Source: Propionivibrio sp. (GTDB lineage: Bacteria; Pseudomonadota; Gammaproteobacteria; Burkholderiales; Rhodocyclaceae). From it: DNA of 38,339 nucleotides. Of the stretch, positions 1 to 8,558 are shown piece by piece (within the stretch, counting starts at the first letter, position 1; each line of letters starts with the position of its first letter). Below the pieces are notes generated by a model. That model was given only the letters and a program-made list of their open reading frames with translations, was not told the origin of the DNA and did not search any database. The DNA is taken from assembly GCA_029975435.1 (NCBI GenBank), contig JARKPC010000166.1, forward strand, positions 1-38,339, given 5' to 3'. The translations under genes and the position numbers were made by a program.

Positions 1-51
1 GTTTGCCCTCCCAATGGGTTCAAGGTCGATCTCGACAATCAACCTCTTACC

Positions 52-366
52 ATGACCACTCCTCCGCTTTCTACTGCTGACGTTTTTGCACACAAGTCAG
101 CACACTACCACGTATTGCAGGCAACCTGGGCTCAGGGCGAAAGTCACAGCAAGGCGATCATCCCTGGTGGCGATGTCCGCCTAACGCGGGGGAAAGCCAT
201 GGATGGCGCAGGCCTCCGCGCCTTCTATGCGGATGGCGGGAACTCCCCACTCTCCGACCGGCAGCTGGCGCTGACCGTCTACGCACTGGGCTGCGCGGTT
301 TATCTGGCCTTCATTTTTCTGCTCGGGCTGATCGTTGGATTCAACGATCTCGACAAGGACAAATAA
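52..366 (+). CDS. Small single-pass membrane protein, possibly 5'-truncated
   Basis: From the ATG at 52 this gives 104 residues. The first 70 residues are polar; residues about 73-96 form one strongly hydrophobic segment containing LAFIFLLGLIVG, followed by the charged tail FNDLDKDK. This suggests a single membrane span near the C-terminus. I do not recognise the family. The reading frame is open from base 1 to the ATG with no stop, and no clear Shine-Dalgarno sequence precedes base 52, so the true start may lie upstream of the window and the protein may be longer. A terminator-like hairpin follows at 406, consistent with the 3' end of a transcription unit. Confidence 0.5.
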   Translation: MTTPPLSTADVFAHKSAHYHVLQATWAQGESHSKAIIPGGDVRLTRGKAMDGAGLRAFYADGGNSPLSDRQLALTVYALGCAVYLAFIFLLGLIVGFNDLDKDK

Positions 367-405
367 AGCACCGGGTGCGGCCGTAATCCGGCTTGGGAAA
401 CCCGA

Positions 406-438
406 CCCGGCAGGCAAGCCTGTCGGGCCTTTTCGTTT
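406..438 (+). terminator. Rho-independent terminator
   Basis: CCCGGCAGG (406-414) pairs with CCTGTCGGG (419-427) around the loop CAAG, with one G-U pair, and is followed by CCTTTTCGTTT. It lies 40 bases after the stop of the small membrane protein gene and probably ends that transcript. Confidence 0.7.
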
Positions 439-589
439 CACGGCGCTGAAACGGAAAAACCGCTTTTATAGCGGCTATTTCGGGACCAATGTGACGTTGA
501 GCAGCGCCTAGATCTGAATCAAACCAGTGGCGCACGTATTGGTGCACAGTTTTCGGCGGTGTACTAAGCGACAAGGCGGCTTTCAATGG

Positions 590-1219
590 TCAGTGCCTCA
601 GAAGCATAAACTCCACGGATTTGAGTACGTTCTCCGCCTCACGGACATCCGGCTCAGATGATTGGGTTTGTACTCCCGCCGCGTGCCGCTCACTATACAT
701 TCCCCGAACAACGTGACCAGACGACGACGGATGCCTACAGACAAATCCGGCACCCCGAATTTCCAATAGCGACTTTCGAGGCTGCTCCTCGACAACTGCG
801 TTGAAGCTGACGCAATCTGTTCCATGATCGCGATAGGCAGAAAGCTTGTGTTCGACTAGACGCTGACGCCTTTCTGGGGATACGGCACTTGAGAATCGAC
901 CGGTGTAGCGAATAAGTCCATCCACGGTAGCAATGTCGTCGCTAGCCGCTCTGAGGGTTTCCACTGTAATCACGAACGTTTGTGGCTCGTTTTCCGAGGC
1001 CCCAGGGGCTTCTGGCAGACTCAACAGTCGATAGAACCCAACCAGCGAATCGGTACTACTAAATTGCCACCCCGCCCGTTGAGGTGGAATAACCTTGAAA
1101 CCGTTAATCTGCATTGCGGGGCTATTAGGATCTAGTACCCGTATCGGCGACATCGCTCCACATCCGAGCAGAACAATTGGAAGTGCGAAAGCAGAAAGAC
1201 TCTTCAACAGTTTATTCAT
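590..1219 (-). CDS. Predicted lipoprotein of unknown function
   Basis: 209 residues from the ATG at 1219, chosen because an AGAGGT Shine-Dalgarno lies just upstream; a GTG at 1228 would add three residues. The N-terminus MNKLLKS plus a hydrophobic stretch ending in the lipobox LLGC predicts signal peptidase II processing and a lipid anchor at about Cys 20. The rest is a soluble domain with no motif I can name. The base composition here is visibly poorer in G+C than the core genes to the right, and the neighbouring gene on the same strand also encodes a lipoprotein, so the pair may be recently acquired. Function unknown. Confidence 0.65.
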   Translation of the reverse strand: MNKLLKSLSAFALPIVLLGCGAMSPIRVLDPNSPAMQINGFKVIPPQRAGWQFSSTDSLVGFYRLLSLPEAPGASENEPQTFVITVETLRAASDDIATVDGLIRYTGRFSSAVSPERRQRLVEHKLSAYRDHGTDCVSFNAVVEEQPRKSLLEIRGAGFVCRHPSSSGHVVRGMYSERHAAGVQTQSSEPDVREAENVLKSVEFMLLRH

Positions 1220-1327
1220 TATCGACACCTCTGAACGACAACATCTATTTCGCTACAGCCGCCCTCCAGCAACGCGCCATGTCCAATGTAGATGCCGTGG
1301 CTAGGTGACCTGAATTTCTACGACCGG

Positions 1328-1927
1328 TTAGAGTTTTTCAAGAATCTGCTGCCTTTTCATCTGGAATTCGTCTTCTGTGATAACTCCATCTTTCCTAAGG
1401 TCTTGAAGCTCGCGGAGCCTTTTGGCAGTTGCATCGTTCCCGCCAGCAGCCGAAGCCGAACCTAAGGGCAGCACTTCATTTTCCGAAACTGTCGTCGCGA
1501 TTAACTTGCATTCGGACACGGCAGCGCGACCAACCGCTTCATCAGTCTGCTGTAATTGCGTCCGGGCCATCCACAGCCCCATTTTCACTTCTTGCCAAAC
1601 GAAGTAGTTCTTTCCGGCTTCTAGCGTTAGAGGAAGAGTAGATACGTTTTCTGCATGCGACTCAACGCTATACTTTCCCGGGAGAACATTAAGCCGGAAA
1701 TACGTCTTTGCCGCGGTTTGTCCGAGCGCTTTGCTATTGACCATTACACTCATCGGAATGGCCCCACCGAAATTCTCATGCCTATAAATGAAGAGGGCAG
1801 CCCTTTCAGGTATCGGAATAAAGTCCTTTGCTTTTTCATCTTGTTCAAGAGAGGCCATTGGGACTGAGGCGCAACCCGAAAGGCCCAAGATAAAAACCAT
1901 CGCGATAGCGGCTGGAAAACGTGCCAT
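1328..1927 (-). CDS. Lipoprotein with DUF2846-like domain and C-terminal SHOCT motif
   Basis: 199 residues. A signal peptide ends in the lipobox LSGC (Cys 19), so the mature protein is probably anchored by lipid. The middle (about 40-120) resembles DUF2846-type domains: an RAALFIYRHE strand, a VNSKALGQ segment and a YFVWQEV segment. The last 30 residues (LRELQDLRKDGVITEDEFQMKRQQIL) form a SHOCT helix pair, a short motif usually found at protein termini and linked to oligomerisation. A purine-rich AAGGGGG Shine-Dalgarno sits eight bases before the ATG. Upstream lies a 330-base region with no convincing gene. The role is not established; family placement is from the pattern only. Confidence 0.7.
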   Translation of the reverse strand: MARFPAAIAMVFILGLSGCASVPMASLEQDEKAKDFIPIPERAALFIYRHENFGGAIPMSVMVNSKALGQTAAKTYFRLNVLPGKYSVESHAENVSTLPLTLEAGKNYFVWQEVKMGLWMARTQLQQTDEAVGRAAVSECKLIATTVSENEVLPLGSASAAGGNDATAKRLRELQDLRKDGVITEDEFQMKRQQILEKL

Positions 1928-2202
1928 GATTGCCCCCCTTTCTTAAAGTTCTCAATGCAGCATAGCAAACCGTTAATCGAATCGCTTACCGTATCCGCCC
2001 GTTTTTTCTGTTATTTAAACCACCCGTAGACAAGCGGCGCAATATCAAGGCATTTCTGTTTTAGATTGTTGACGCTCGTTGGAAACGGACCAGGGCGATT
2101 AACTCGTACGTTCATTTTTTCAGCAGGATTTTTGGAGATGATCACCATGAAGTGATCTGGAAAGGATTCAGCGGTTGCGAAACAGAATGCAACCCTACAA
2201 AG
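1928..2202. other. Intergenic stretch without a supported gene
   Basis: AT-richer DNA between the lipoprotein gene and yicC. It should hold the promoter of the lipoprotein gene. A 65-codon minus-strand frame (2011-2208) is open here but begins inside the yicC terminator and has no recognisable domain or ribosome-binding site, so I do not call it a gene. It could be a remnant. Confidence 0.4.
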
Positions 2203-2233
2203 CGACAAACCCGCTTGTCTAGCGGGTTTGTCG
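2203..2233 (-). terminator. Hairpin terminator downstream of yicC
   Basis: CGACAAACCCGC (2203-2214) pairs perfectly with GCGGGTTTGTCG (2222-2233) around a 7-base loop. It lies 23 bases after the yicC stop codon. The minus-strand sequence after the stem is CTTTGTAGGG, so the U-tract is weak, but position and stem strength support termination. Confidence 0.6.
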
Positions 2234-2256
2234 AGGGTATTGCGATTACTTGTAAG

Positions 2257-3123
2257 CTACTCCAAATTCTGGATTTGCTCCCGCATCTGCTCGATCAGCA
2301 GCTTGAGTTCCATCGCCGTTTGCGACACCTCGGTGACGACCGACTTGGAGCCGAGCGTGTTGGCCTCCCGGTTGAGCTCCTGCATGAGGAAATCGAGGCG
2401 CTTGCCACAAGCGCCCCCAGTTTTCAGCACACGCTCGACTTCATCGAGGTGAGTGGACAGTCGAGCCAGTTCTTCGGCCACATCGATGCGCACGGCAAAC
2501 ACCGCGACTTCCTGACGGATGCGTTCGTCATCGGCCGAACCCAGCGCCTCGGCGAGGCGCTGTTTGAGTTTTTCCTGGAACGCGGCCTGAGCGGCGGGGA
2601 TGCGCGGCTCGACGTTGCGCACCAGTTCGCGCATGCGCGCGACCCGCTCGAGAATCACCGCTGCCAGCTTCTCGCCTTCCCGCGCGCGGCTGGCCGTAAA
2701 ATCCTCCAGAGCATCCTTGGCCAGCCCCAGTGCGGCCGGAACCAGCGCATCGACATCCAGCGAGTCGTCGCCGAACATGCCCGGCCAGCGCAGCACATCG
2801 CTGACGCTCAGCGGCGCGGACTGCGGCAATTCGCTGCGTACCTGGGCTTCGAGAAGCTTCAGTCGCTGCAGCAGTTCGGCGTTGATGGCGGACGACTGCA
2901 AACGCGTCGAAGACGCGGAAAAACCCAACCGGCATTCGAGCTTGCCGCGCGTGAGTTTGGCCCCGAACATTTCGCGAAGCGCTGGTTCGGCAACCCGCAA
3001 CTCTTCGCAGACGCGAAACTGAAAGTCTAGATAGCGGGAGTTGACGCTCTTCAGTTCGATATGCAGCGCGCCGCATTCAAGGTCGAAGGTTCGGGCCGCA
3101 TAGCCTGTCATGCTGTAGATCAT
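2257..3123 (-). CDS. yicC: YicC-family endoribonuclease
   Basis: 288 residues, the usual YicC length. The protein opens with MIYSMTGYAARTF, the hallmark N-terminus of the family (consensus MTGYG/A), followed by the LKSVNSRYLDFQFR block and a C-terminal GKRLDFLMQELNREANTLGSK segment (about 235-260), the conserved DUF1732 region. The E. coli homologue is reported as an endoribonuclease involved in RNA turnover and stationary-phase survival. The first ATG is kept because it fits the family N-terminus; a second in-frame Met four codons on is also possible. It is transcribed divergently from the kinase gene, with a 108-base shared upstream region, and is followed by a hairpin terminator. Confidence 0.93.
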   Translation of the reverse strand: MIYSMTGYAARTFDLECGALHIELKSVNSRYLDFQFRVCEELRVAEPALREMFGAKLTRGKLECRLGFSASSTRLQSSAINAELLQRLKLLEAQVRSELPQSAPLSVSDVLRWPGMFGDDSLDVDALVPAALGLAKDALEDFTASRAREGEKLAAVILERVARMRELVRNVEPRIPAAQAAFQEKLKQRLAEALGSADDERIRQEVAVFAVRIDVAEELARLSTHLDEVERVLKTGGACGKRLDFLMQELNREANTLGSKSVVTEVSQTAMELKLLIEQMREQIQNLE

Positions 3124-3231
3124 GGGAGTCCTGATAAGTATGTCGAAAACACCGGCCGGCTTTACAGCATTCCGTCAAAGCCCGAAAATGGCCGGATACT
3201 CACGGAAACCCAGATAATAACTTCGATACTG

Positions 3232-4203
3232 ATGGCGCAACAAGCAAACCACGCTCTCCCAGCCGGCTACCAGCTCGATGAATACCACATCGAACACCAA
3301 CTCTCTCTGGGTGGATTTTCGATCGTCTATCTGGCCACCGACCGCGAAGGACAGTTCGTGGCCATCAAGGAGTATCTGCCGAACAGCCTGGCCTTGCGTG
3401 GCGAGGGCGATATCAAGCCGGTCATCACCGACGACCACATGCCGGCGTTTCGCTACGGCATGAAGTGTTTCTTCGAGGAAGGCCGGGCCTTGGCCAAGCT
3501 GTCGCATCCGAACGTGATCCGCGTGTTGAATTTCTTCCGCGCCAACAACACCGTGTATATGGTGATGGAATACGAGCACGGGCGGACGCTGCAGGAGTTC
3601 ATCCAGAAAAACCGGGCCGTGATCACCGAGAACTTCATGCGCAACGTATTCACCAAGTTGCTCAACGGTCTGCGCGAAGTGCATTCGCACAAGCTGCTGC
3701 ATCTCGACCTCAAGCCGTCGAACATCTATATGCGCAACGATTACACACCGGTGCTGATCGATTTCGGCGCGGCGCGCCAGACTCTGGCCAGCGACACGCC
3801 AATGCTCAAGCCGATGTACACGCCGGGGTTCGCCTCTCCCGAGCACTATCATCAGCGCGAACTGCTCGGCCCGTGGAGCGACATCTACAGCGTCGGCGCG
3901 TCGATGTACGCCTGCCTCGCCGCTTCCGCCCCGCAAGCGGCGGACAGCCGGGCGGAAAAGGACCGGCTGGTTCCGGCCATGGTGCGCTGGGAGGGCCAGT
4001 ATTCGGACCAGTTGCTGGAAACCATCGACTGGTGCCTGTGCCTCAACCATCTCTACCGTCCGCAAAGCGTATTCGCCTTGCAGAAGGCACTCACGGAGCC
4101 GGTCGAGAAACCCAGGCCGCCGATAGCGGCCGCCGCGACCAACAAGAAGACGTGGCTCGACCACGTGGTCGGAAAACTCAAAGGAAAGGCTGGACCCAAG
4201 TGA
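3232..4203 (+). CDS. Eukaryotic-type serine/threonine protein kinase
   Basis: 323 residues from the ATG at 3232; longer upstream starts exist but would run into the yicC promoter region. A single Hanks-type kinase domain spans about 18-285: glycine loop LSLGGFSIVY (24-33), ATP-anchoring Lys46 in AIKEYLP, catalytic loop HLDLKPSN starting at His157, DFG at 177-179, and a PGFASPEHY segment (APE region). The catalytic-loop arginine of HRD is Leu here, so this is a non-RD kinase, which usually means activity does not depend on activation-loop phosphorylation. There is no transmembrane or sensor domain, so it is cytoplasmic. Its stop overlaps the start of the phosphatase gene by four bases, so the two are almost certainly translated together as an antagonistic signalling pair. 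The substrate is unknown. Confidence 0.9.
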   Translation: MAQQANHALPAGYQLDEYHIEHQLSLGGFSIVYLATDREGQFVAIKEYLPNSLALRGEGDIKPVITDDHMPAFRYGMKCFFEEGRALAKLSHPNVIRVLNFFRANNTVYMVMEYEHGRTLQEFIQKNRAVITENFMRNVFTKLLNGLREVHSHKLLHLDLKPSNIYMRNDYTPVLIDFGAARQTLASDTPMLKPMYTPGFASPEHYHQRELLGPWSDIYSVGASMYACLAASAPQAADSRAEKDRLVPAMVRWEGQYSDQLLETIDWCLCLNHLYRPQSVFALQKALTEPVEKPRPPIAAAATNKKTWLDHVVGKLKGKAGPK

Positions 4204-5120
4204 AGTTCACCATCTACCAGGAAAGCCGCCCCGGAAAACGCCCCAACAACGAAGACCGGCTCGCTCACTGCTATTCGCGCGACGCGCTGATGATGGTGAT
4301 TGCCGACGGCATGGGTGGACATTACTACGGCGAGATTGCCGCGCAGATTGCCGTGCAGGGTCTGACCGAGGCCTTTCAGCGCGAGGCGAACCCGAAGATC
4401 CACGACCCGTTTTCTTTCCTCAACCGGGCGATGCTCAACGCACACAGGGCCATTCTGGACTTTACCGAGGCCCACAAGCTGGATGACTCCCCGCGCACCA
4501 CCTGCGTCGCCTGCCTGATCCAGGACAGCATCGGCTACTGGGCTCACGCCGGCGATTCGCGACTCTACGTGATACGCGGCGGCAAGGTGTTGACGCGCAC
4601 CCGCGATCATTCCCGAGTGCAGTTGCTCATCGACCAGGGCGTCATCAGCGAGGCTCAGGCCGCCTTCCATCCCGATCGCAACAAGGTCTATAGCTGCCTC
4701 GGGGGTCGCCAGGAACCGGAAATCGAATTGTCGCGCAAGACGCCGCTGGAAGCCGGCGACGTCGTGGCCTTATGCACCGACGGCTTGTGGGGACTTTATC
4801 CCGACGACCTGCTGGCCACCGCGCTGAAACGTGAAAACCTCATGAAGGTCGTGCCGGACCTCCTCGATCAGGCCGATGCACGTAGCGGGCCGAACGCCGA
4901 CAACCTTTCCATCGTCGCCGTGCGCTGGGAGGACAGTTACGTCGAACCGGGTTCGGGCGCATCCTCCGCGGTCCACACCCGCACCATGCCGCTCGGCGCC
5001 ATCACCACCAAACTCGATGAATTCGGCCGCAATCCGAAATACAAGACCGAACTCACCGAAGACGAGATCGAGCGCGCCATTCAGGAAATCCGTTCCACCA
5101 TCCAGAAATTCTCGAAATAG
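4200..5120 (+). CDS. PP2C-type (PPM) serine/threonine phosphatase
   Basis: 306 residues from the GTG at 4200, which overlaps the kinase stop as GTGA and begins [22 protein letters not shown] motifs are all present: NED (17-19), DGMGG (36-40), [17 protein letters not shown] and [10 protein letters not shown], supplying the acidic residues that bind two Mn/Mg ions. The catalytic domain ends near residue 245; about 60 further residues form a charged tail of unknown role. The protein is predicted cytoplasmic and should remove phosphates placed by the overlapping kinase. It is followed by rph nine bases later, so the operon probably continues into rph-rdgB-hemW. Confidence 0.92.
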   Translation: MKFTIYQESRPGKRPNNEDRLAHCYSRDALMMVIADGMGGHYYGEIAAQIAVQGLTEAFQREANPKIHDPFSFLNRAMLNAHRAILDFTEAHKLDDSPRTTCVACLIQDSIGYWAHAGDSRLYVIRGGKVLTRTRDHSRVQLLIDQGVISEAQAAFHPDRNKVYSCLGGRQEPEIELSRKTPLEAGDVVALCTDGLWGLYPDDLLATALKRENLMKVVPDLLDQADARSGPNADNLSIVAVRWEDSYVEPGSGASSAVHTRTMPLGAITTKLDEFGRNPKYKTELTEDEIERAIQEIRSTIQKFSK

Positions 5121-5128
5121 GAAGACTC

Positions 5129-5845
5129 ATGCGTCCCAGCCAACGCCAGCCCGCGCAACTGCGCGAGGTCCGCATCACCCGTCAATACACCTGCCACGCG
5201 GAAGGTTCGGTGCTCATCGAGATGGGCAACACCAAGGTGCTGTGCACCGCCAGCATCGAGGAATCGGTCCCTTCCTTCCTGCGTGGCAAGGGCCAAGGAT
5301 GGGTCACCGCCGAATACGGCATGCTGCCCCGCTCGACGCACACGCGCACCGCACGTGAAGCGGCCAAGGGCAAGCAATCGGGCCGCACACTCGAGATCCA
5401 GCGCCTGATCGGGCGCTCGCTGCGCGCCGTCACCGATCTCGTCGCCCTCGGCGAACGCCAGATCACCCTCGACTGCGATGTCCTGCAAGCCGACGGCGGC
5501 ACCCGCTGCGCCTCGATCACCGGCGCCTGGCTAGCTCTCAATGACGCCTGCGCACAACTCGTCGCCCAAGGGAAACTGGATGCCAACCCGGTACGCGACC
5601 ACGTCGCCGCCGTCTCGGTCGGGATTTTCGAAGGGCAACTGGTGCTCGATCTCGACTACCCCGAAGACTCGGGATGCGACACCGACATGAACGTGGTCAT
5701 GACCGGTTCGAGCGGTATCGTCGAAATCCAGGGCACCGCCGAAGGCGAACCCTTCACCCGCGCCCAGATGAACCAGCTCGTCGACATGGCCGAAGCCGGC
5801 ATCAAGGAACTGATCGCCAGGCAGAAAGAGGCGCTTGCCGCATGA
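5129..5845 (+). CDS. rph: Ribonuclease PH
   Basis: 238 residues, full length for RNase PH, a phosphate-dependent 3'-5' exoribonuclease that trims the 3' ends of tRNA precursors and forms a ring hexamer. Family blocks are clear: an N-terminal [20 protein letters not shown] segment, [40 protein letters not shown] and the [19 protein letters not shown] block containing the catalytic aspartates. The Shine-Dalgarno AGGAAG lies seven bases before the ATG. Its TGA overlaps the ATG of rdgB (ATGA), implying coupled translation. Confidence 0.96.
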   Translation: MRPSQRQPAQLREVRITRQYTCHAEGSVLIEMGNTKVLCTASIEESVPSFLRGKGQGWVTAEYGMLPRSTHTRTAREAAKGKQSGRTLEIQRLIGRSLRAVTDLVALGERQITLDCDVLQADGGTRCASITGAWLALNDACAQLVAQGKLDANPVRDHVAAVSVGIFEGQLVLDLDYPEDSGCDTDMNVVMTGSSGIVEIQGTAEGEPFTRAQMNQLVDMAEAGIKELIARQKEALAA

Positions 5846-6432
5846 AGCTCGTCGTCGCCTCGAACAACCCCGGAAAATTGCGCGAATTCGGCGAAATGCT
5901 CGCTCCGCTCGGCTGGGAAACGTTGCCGCAAAAGGAACTCGGCGTTTCAGAGTGCGAGGAGCCGCACGGCACCTTCGTCGAGAACGCACTGGCCAAGGCC
6001 CGGCATGCGTCGGCTTGCACCGGCCTGCCTGCGCTGGCCGACGATTCCGGCCTGTGCGTGCATGCCCTCGGCGGTGCCCCCGGCGTGTATTCGGCGCGCT
6101 TTGCGGGCGAACCCAAATCCGACGAACGCAACAATCAGAAGCTCGTCGCCGACCTGGCCGGACAAGCCGACCGACGCGCACACTACGTCTGCGTGCTGGT
6201 CTTCGTGCGCCATGCCGACGACCCGCAACCGGTCATCGCCGAGGGGGAATGGCACGGCGAGATCGTGGACCAGCCTCGAGGACAAGGCGGTTTCGGTTAC
6301 GACCCGTACTTTTTTCTTCCCGAATCCGGCGCTACGGCGGCGGAACTAGACGCCGCCGAAAAGAACCGGCGCTCGCATCGCGGCCAGGCGCTGGCCCAAT
6401 TCGTCGACCGCCTGAAGACACGGCGCGCATGA
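5842..6432 (+). CDS. rdgB: RdgB/HAM1-family XTP/dITP pyrophosphatase
   Basis: 196 residues, normal for the Ham1/RdgB family, which hydrolyses dITP, ITP and XTP to monophosphates and so keeps deaminated purines out of nucleic acid. The nucleotide-binding [10 protein letters not shown] motif is at residues 6-15, followed by the substrate-pocket segments [24 protein letters not shown] and [12 protein letters not shown], and the C-terminal [11 protein letters not shown] motif. The gene overlaps both rph (upstream) and hemW (downstream) by four bases, so the three form a coupled cistron. Confidence 0.95.
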   Translation: MKLVVASNNPGKLREFGEMLAPLGWETLPQKELGVSECEEPHGTFVENALAKARHASACTGLPALADDSGLCVHALGGAPGVYSARFAGEPKSDERNNQKLVADLAGQADRRAHYVCVLVFVRHADDPQPVIAEGEWHGEIVDQPRGQGGFGYDPYFFLPESGATAAELDAAEKNRRSHRGQALAQFVDRLKTRRA

Positions 6433-7658
6433 CCGGAAGAAGGACGCGCGTCATCCCGATCCTGCCGGTCGCCCAGAACGGCGCAAAAGCCGGCGGCACA
6501 CTGGAATTCCGCGCGCAACTGCCGTTGTCGCTCTACGTACACATCCCGTGGTGCGTGCAGAAGTGTCCTTACTGCGATTTCAATTCGCACCAGATGCGCG
6601 ACGGTTTGCCGGAAGCCGAATACCTCGCCGCACTGATCGCCGATCTCGAGTCGGCCCTGCCGCTGGTCTGGGGGCGCAGGATTGGGAGCATCTTCTTCGG
6701 CGGCGGCACCCCGAGCCTGCTTTCCGGTGAAGGGCTCGACATGCTGCTGACGGCCATTCGCACCCGCCTGCCGCTACTGCCTGACGCCGAAATCACCCTG
6801 GAAGCCAATCCCGGAACCGTCGAAGCCGGCAAGTTCGCTGCCTTCCGTTCCGCCGGCGTGAATCGTCTGTCCCTGGGCATTCAGAGCTTCAACCCCGCCC
6901 ACCTCCAGGCTCTCGGAAGAATCCACAATGGCGACGAAGCGCGGCGCGCCATCGAAATCGCCGCCCGGCATTTCGACAACTTCAATCTCGACCTGATGTA
7001 CGGCCTGCCCGGCCAGACGATCGACCAGGCACTCGCCGACGTCGAGACCGCACTCGCCTTCGCTCCGACGCATCTTTCCTGCTACCAGCTCACCATCGAG
7101 CCGAATACCGCCTTCGCCTCGGCGCCGCCGGTCCTGCCCGAACCCGACCGCTGCGCCGACATGCAGGAGGCCATCGAGGCGCGGGTCGCCGATGCCGGAT
7201 TCACGCATTACGAAACCTCGGCTTTCGCCCGCCCGAAACGCCAGTGCCGGCACAACCTCAACTACTGGACCTTCGGCGACTATCTCGGCATCGGCGCCGG
7301 AGCGCACGGCAAGCTGACGCTGCACGACGGAAAAAGGTGGGAGGTGCGCCGGCAGATGCGCTGGAAGCAGCCGAAACAGTATCTGGCCAAGGTTGCCGAG
7401 GGCCAAGCACTGCAGGATGAGTTTTCGGTGCCCGCCGGCGACCTGGCCTTCGAATTCATGATGAACGCCCTGCGCTTGAACCAGGGATTCGACGTCTCGC
7501 TCTTCGAGGCACGCACCGCGCAACCGCTGATTGCCGTCGAGGGGATCCTGCGGCAGGCCGAAGAAGAAGGGCTGATCGTGCGCGACCCGGAAAGGATTGC
7601 CCCGACGAAACGGGGACAACGCTTCCTCAACCGACTGCTGGAAATGTTCCTGGAGTAG
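6429..7658 (+). CDS. hemW: HemW radical-SAM haem chaperone (formerly HemN-like)
   Basis: 409 residues. The radical-SAM cluster motif CVQKCPYC is at 42-49 (Cys42, 46, 49), followed by FGGGTPSLL (SAM binding), LEANPGTV, NRLSLGIQS and GLPGQT segments and a C-terminal HemN-type domain. The CPYCDF form, with Phe after the motif, fits HemW, which handles haem and lacks coproporphyrinogen dehydrogenase activity, better than HemN. The N-terminal extension before the radical-SAM domain is about 30 residues longer than usual; I kept the ATG at 6429 because it overlaps the rdgB stop as ATGA. The gene converges with the PEP-CTERM gene three bases away. Confidence 0.93.
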   Translation: MTGRRTRVIPILPVAQNGAKAGGTLEFRAQLPLSLYVHIPWCVQKCPYCDFNSHQMRDGLPEAEYLAALIADLESALPLVWGRRIGSIFFGGGTPSLLSGEGLDMLLTAIRTRLPLLPDAEITLEANPGTVEAGKFAAFRSAGVNRLSLGIQSFNPAHLQALGRIHNGDEARRAIEIAARHFDNFNLDLMYGLPGQTIDQALADVETALAFAPTHLSCYQLTIEPNTAFASAPPVLPEPDRCADMQEAIEARVADAGFTHYETSAFARPKRQCRHNLNYWTFGDYLGIGAGAHGKLTLHDGKRWEVRRQMRWKQPKQYLAKVAEGQALQDEFSVPAGDLAFEFMMNALRLNQGFDVSLFEARTAQPLIAVEGILRQAEEEGLIVRDPERIAPTKRGQRFLNRLLEMFLE

Positions 7659-7661
7659 CGC

Positions 7662-8471
7662 CTACTGCTTGCGGCCGAGCCGGCGGCGGACCCCGCCGCC
7701 CATCAGTCCGATCATTCCCACGCCAAGCAACGCCAGCGAGCCGGGTTCAGGAACGACAAAACCGGGATCGACCATAATGCTGTCATTGGCACAGTTCTGG
7801 GTCCACTGGATGTTGAACGCCGACCCATCCCAGCCCGCCTGCTGCAGCAGCGACGCATCGATGCTCAGCTCGTAGAAATAATGCTTGTCGCTTTTCCACG
7901 AGCCATATCCACCGACACCATTCGTCGTGTAGTCGAAATCGGCCATGCCGATCAACGTCCCGTTGAGCAGCGATGTCGGATGCGCCTTGTTGGGGTTGTT
8001 CGTGTTCAGGCTGCCATTGGTACCCCACAGCCCGTAGGCCCACAGCGGGTTGCTGTAAACACCGCCCAGCACGCCGCCGGCAAAATTGTTCACGACGTTG
8101 ATGCCGAGTTCATAAGTGCCGTTCTTGCCGAAATCGATGGCGAAGTCACCAGCGGCATAAACGTTGGCCCCCGGATTGTTCGCCGTCAGAGGGTTGTGGC
8201 CGGTGATCAGCGCAATGAACAGCTTGCCGTTCTGAAACGTGGCATACAGCGCTTCCGCATCATAGGCTTGCCCGCCGTAGCCGGGATTGAGGTAGGCATT
8301 GGCGCCACCGGTGGAGTCTTCGACCGTGTAATGCACGCCGGCGAGCGACGAAACCAACGTGTCCTTGTCGATTTGCCAGTCGTTCAGATGACCGTCGACG
8401 ACGAGGCCTGCGAAGGCCTGGCCAGACAGGGTGGCGGCAAATGCGAGAGTGGCAAGCGGCAGGGCTTTCAT
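7662..8471 (-). CDS. PEP-CTERM sorting-domain exported protein
   Basis: 269 residues from the ATG at 8471, chosen because it begins a clear Sec signal peptide (MKALPLATLAFAATLSGQAFA) that longer starts would bury. The mature part is rich in Gly, Asn and aromatic residues, with no enzyme motif. The C-terminus VPEPGSLALLGVGMIGLMG followed by RRR is a textbook PEP-CTERM tag: VPEP motif, hydrophobic helix and basic cluster. Such tags are known to be cleaved by exosortase in exopolysaccharide-producing Gram-negatives, so the host should also encode EpsH/XrtA-type sorting genes elsewhere. The binding partner is unknown. A possible own promoter lies in the 87 bases upstream. Confidence 0.88.
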   Translation of the reverse strand: MKALPLATLAFAATLSGQAFAGLVVDGHLNDWQIDKDTLVSSLAGVHYTVEDSTGGANAYLNPGYGGQAYDAEALYATFQNGKLFIALITGHNPLTANNPGANVYAAGDFAIDFGKNGTYELGINVVNNFAGGVLGGVYSNPLWAYGLWGTNGSLNTNNPNKAHPTSLLNGTLIGMADFDYTTNGVGGYGSWKSDKHYFYELSIDASLLQQAGWDGSAFNIQWTQNCANDSIMVDPGFVVPEPGSLALLGVGMIGLMGGGVRRRLGRKQ

Positions 8472-8558
8472 GACGGCAGACTCCAGGGTAGTTTGGTAGC
8501 CATCGCAGGCTATCCCACCTCCGGAAATCGGTCCGTGAACTAATTCACACAACCCGGC

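Noticed and set aside
2011..2208. 65-codon minus-strand frame before the lipoprotein gene
   Set aside because: It starts inside the yicC terminator hairpin, lacks a ribosome-binding site and resembles no known family.
2152..3030. Long plus-strand frame opposite yicC
   Set aside because: It is a high-GC shadow of the clearly conserved yicC gene and has no recognisable protein features.
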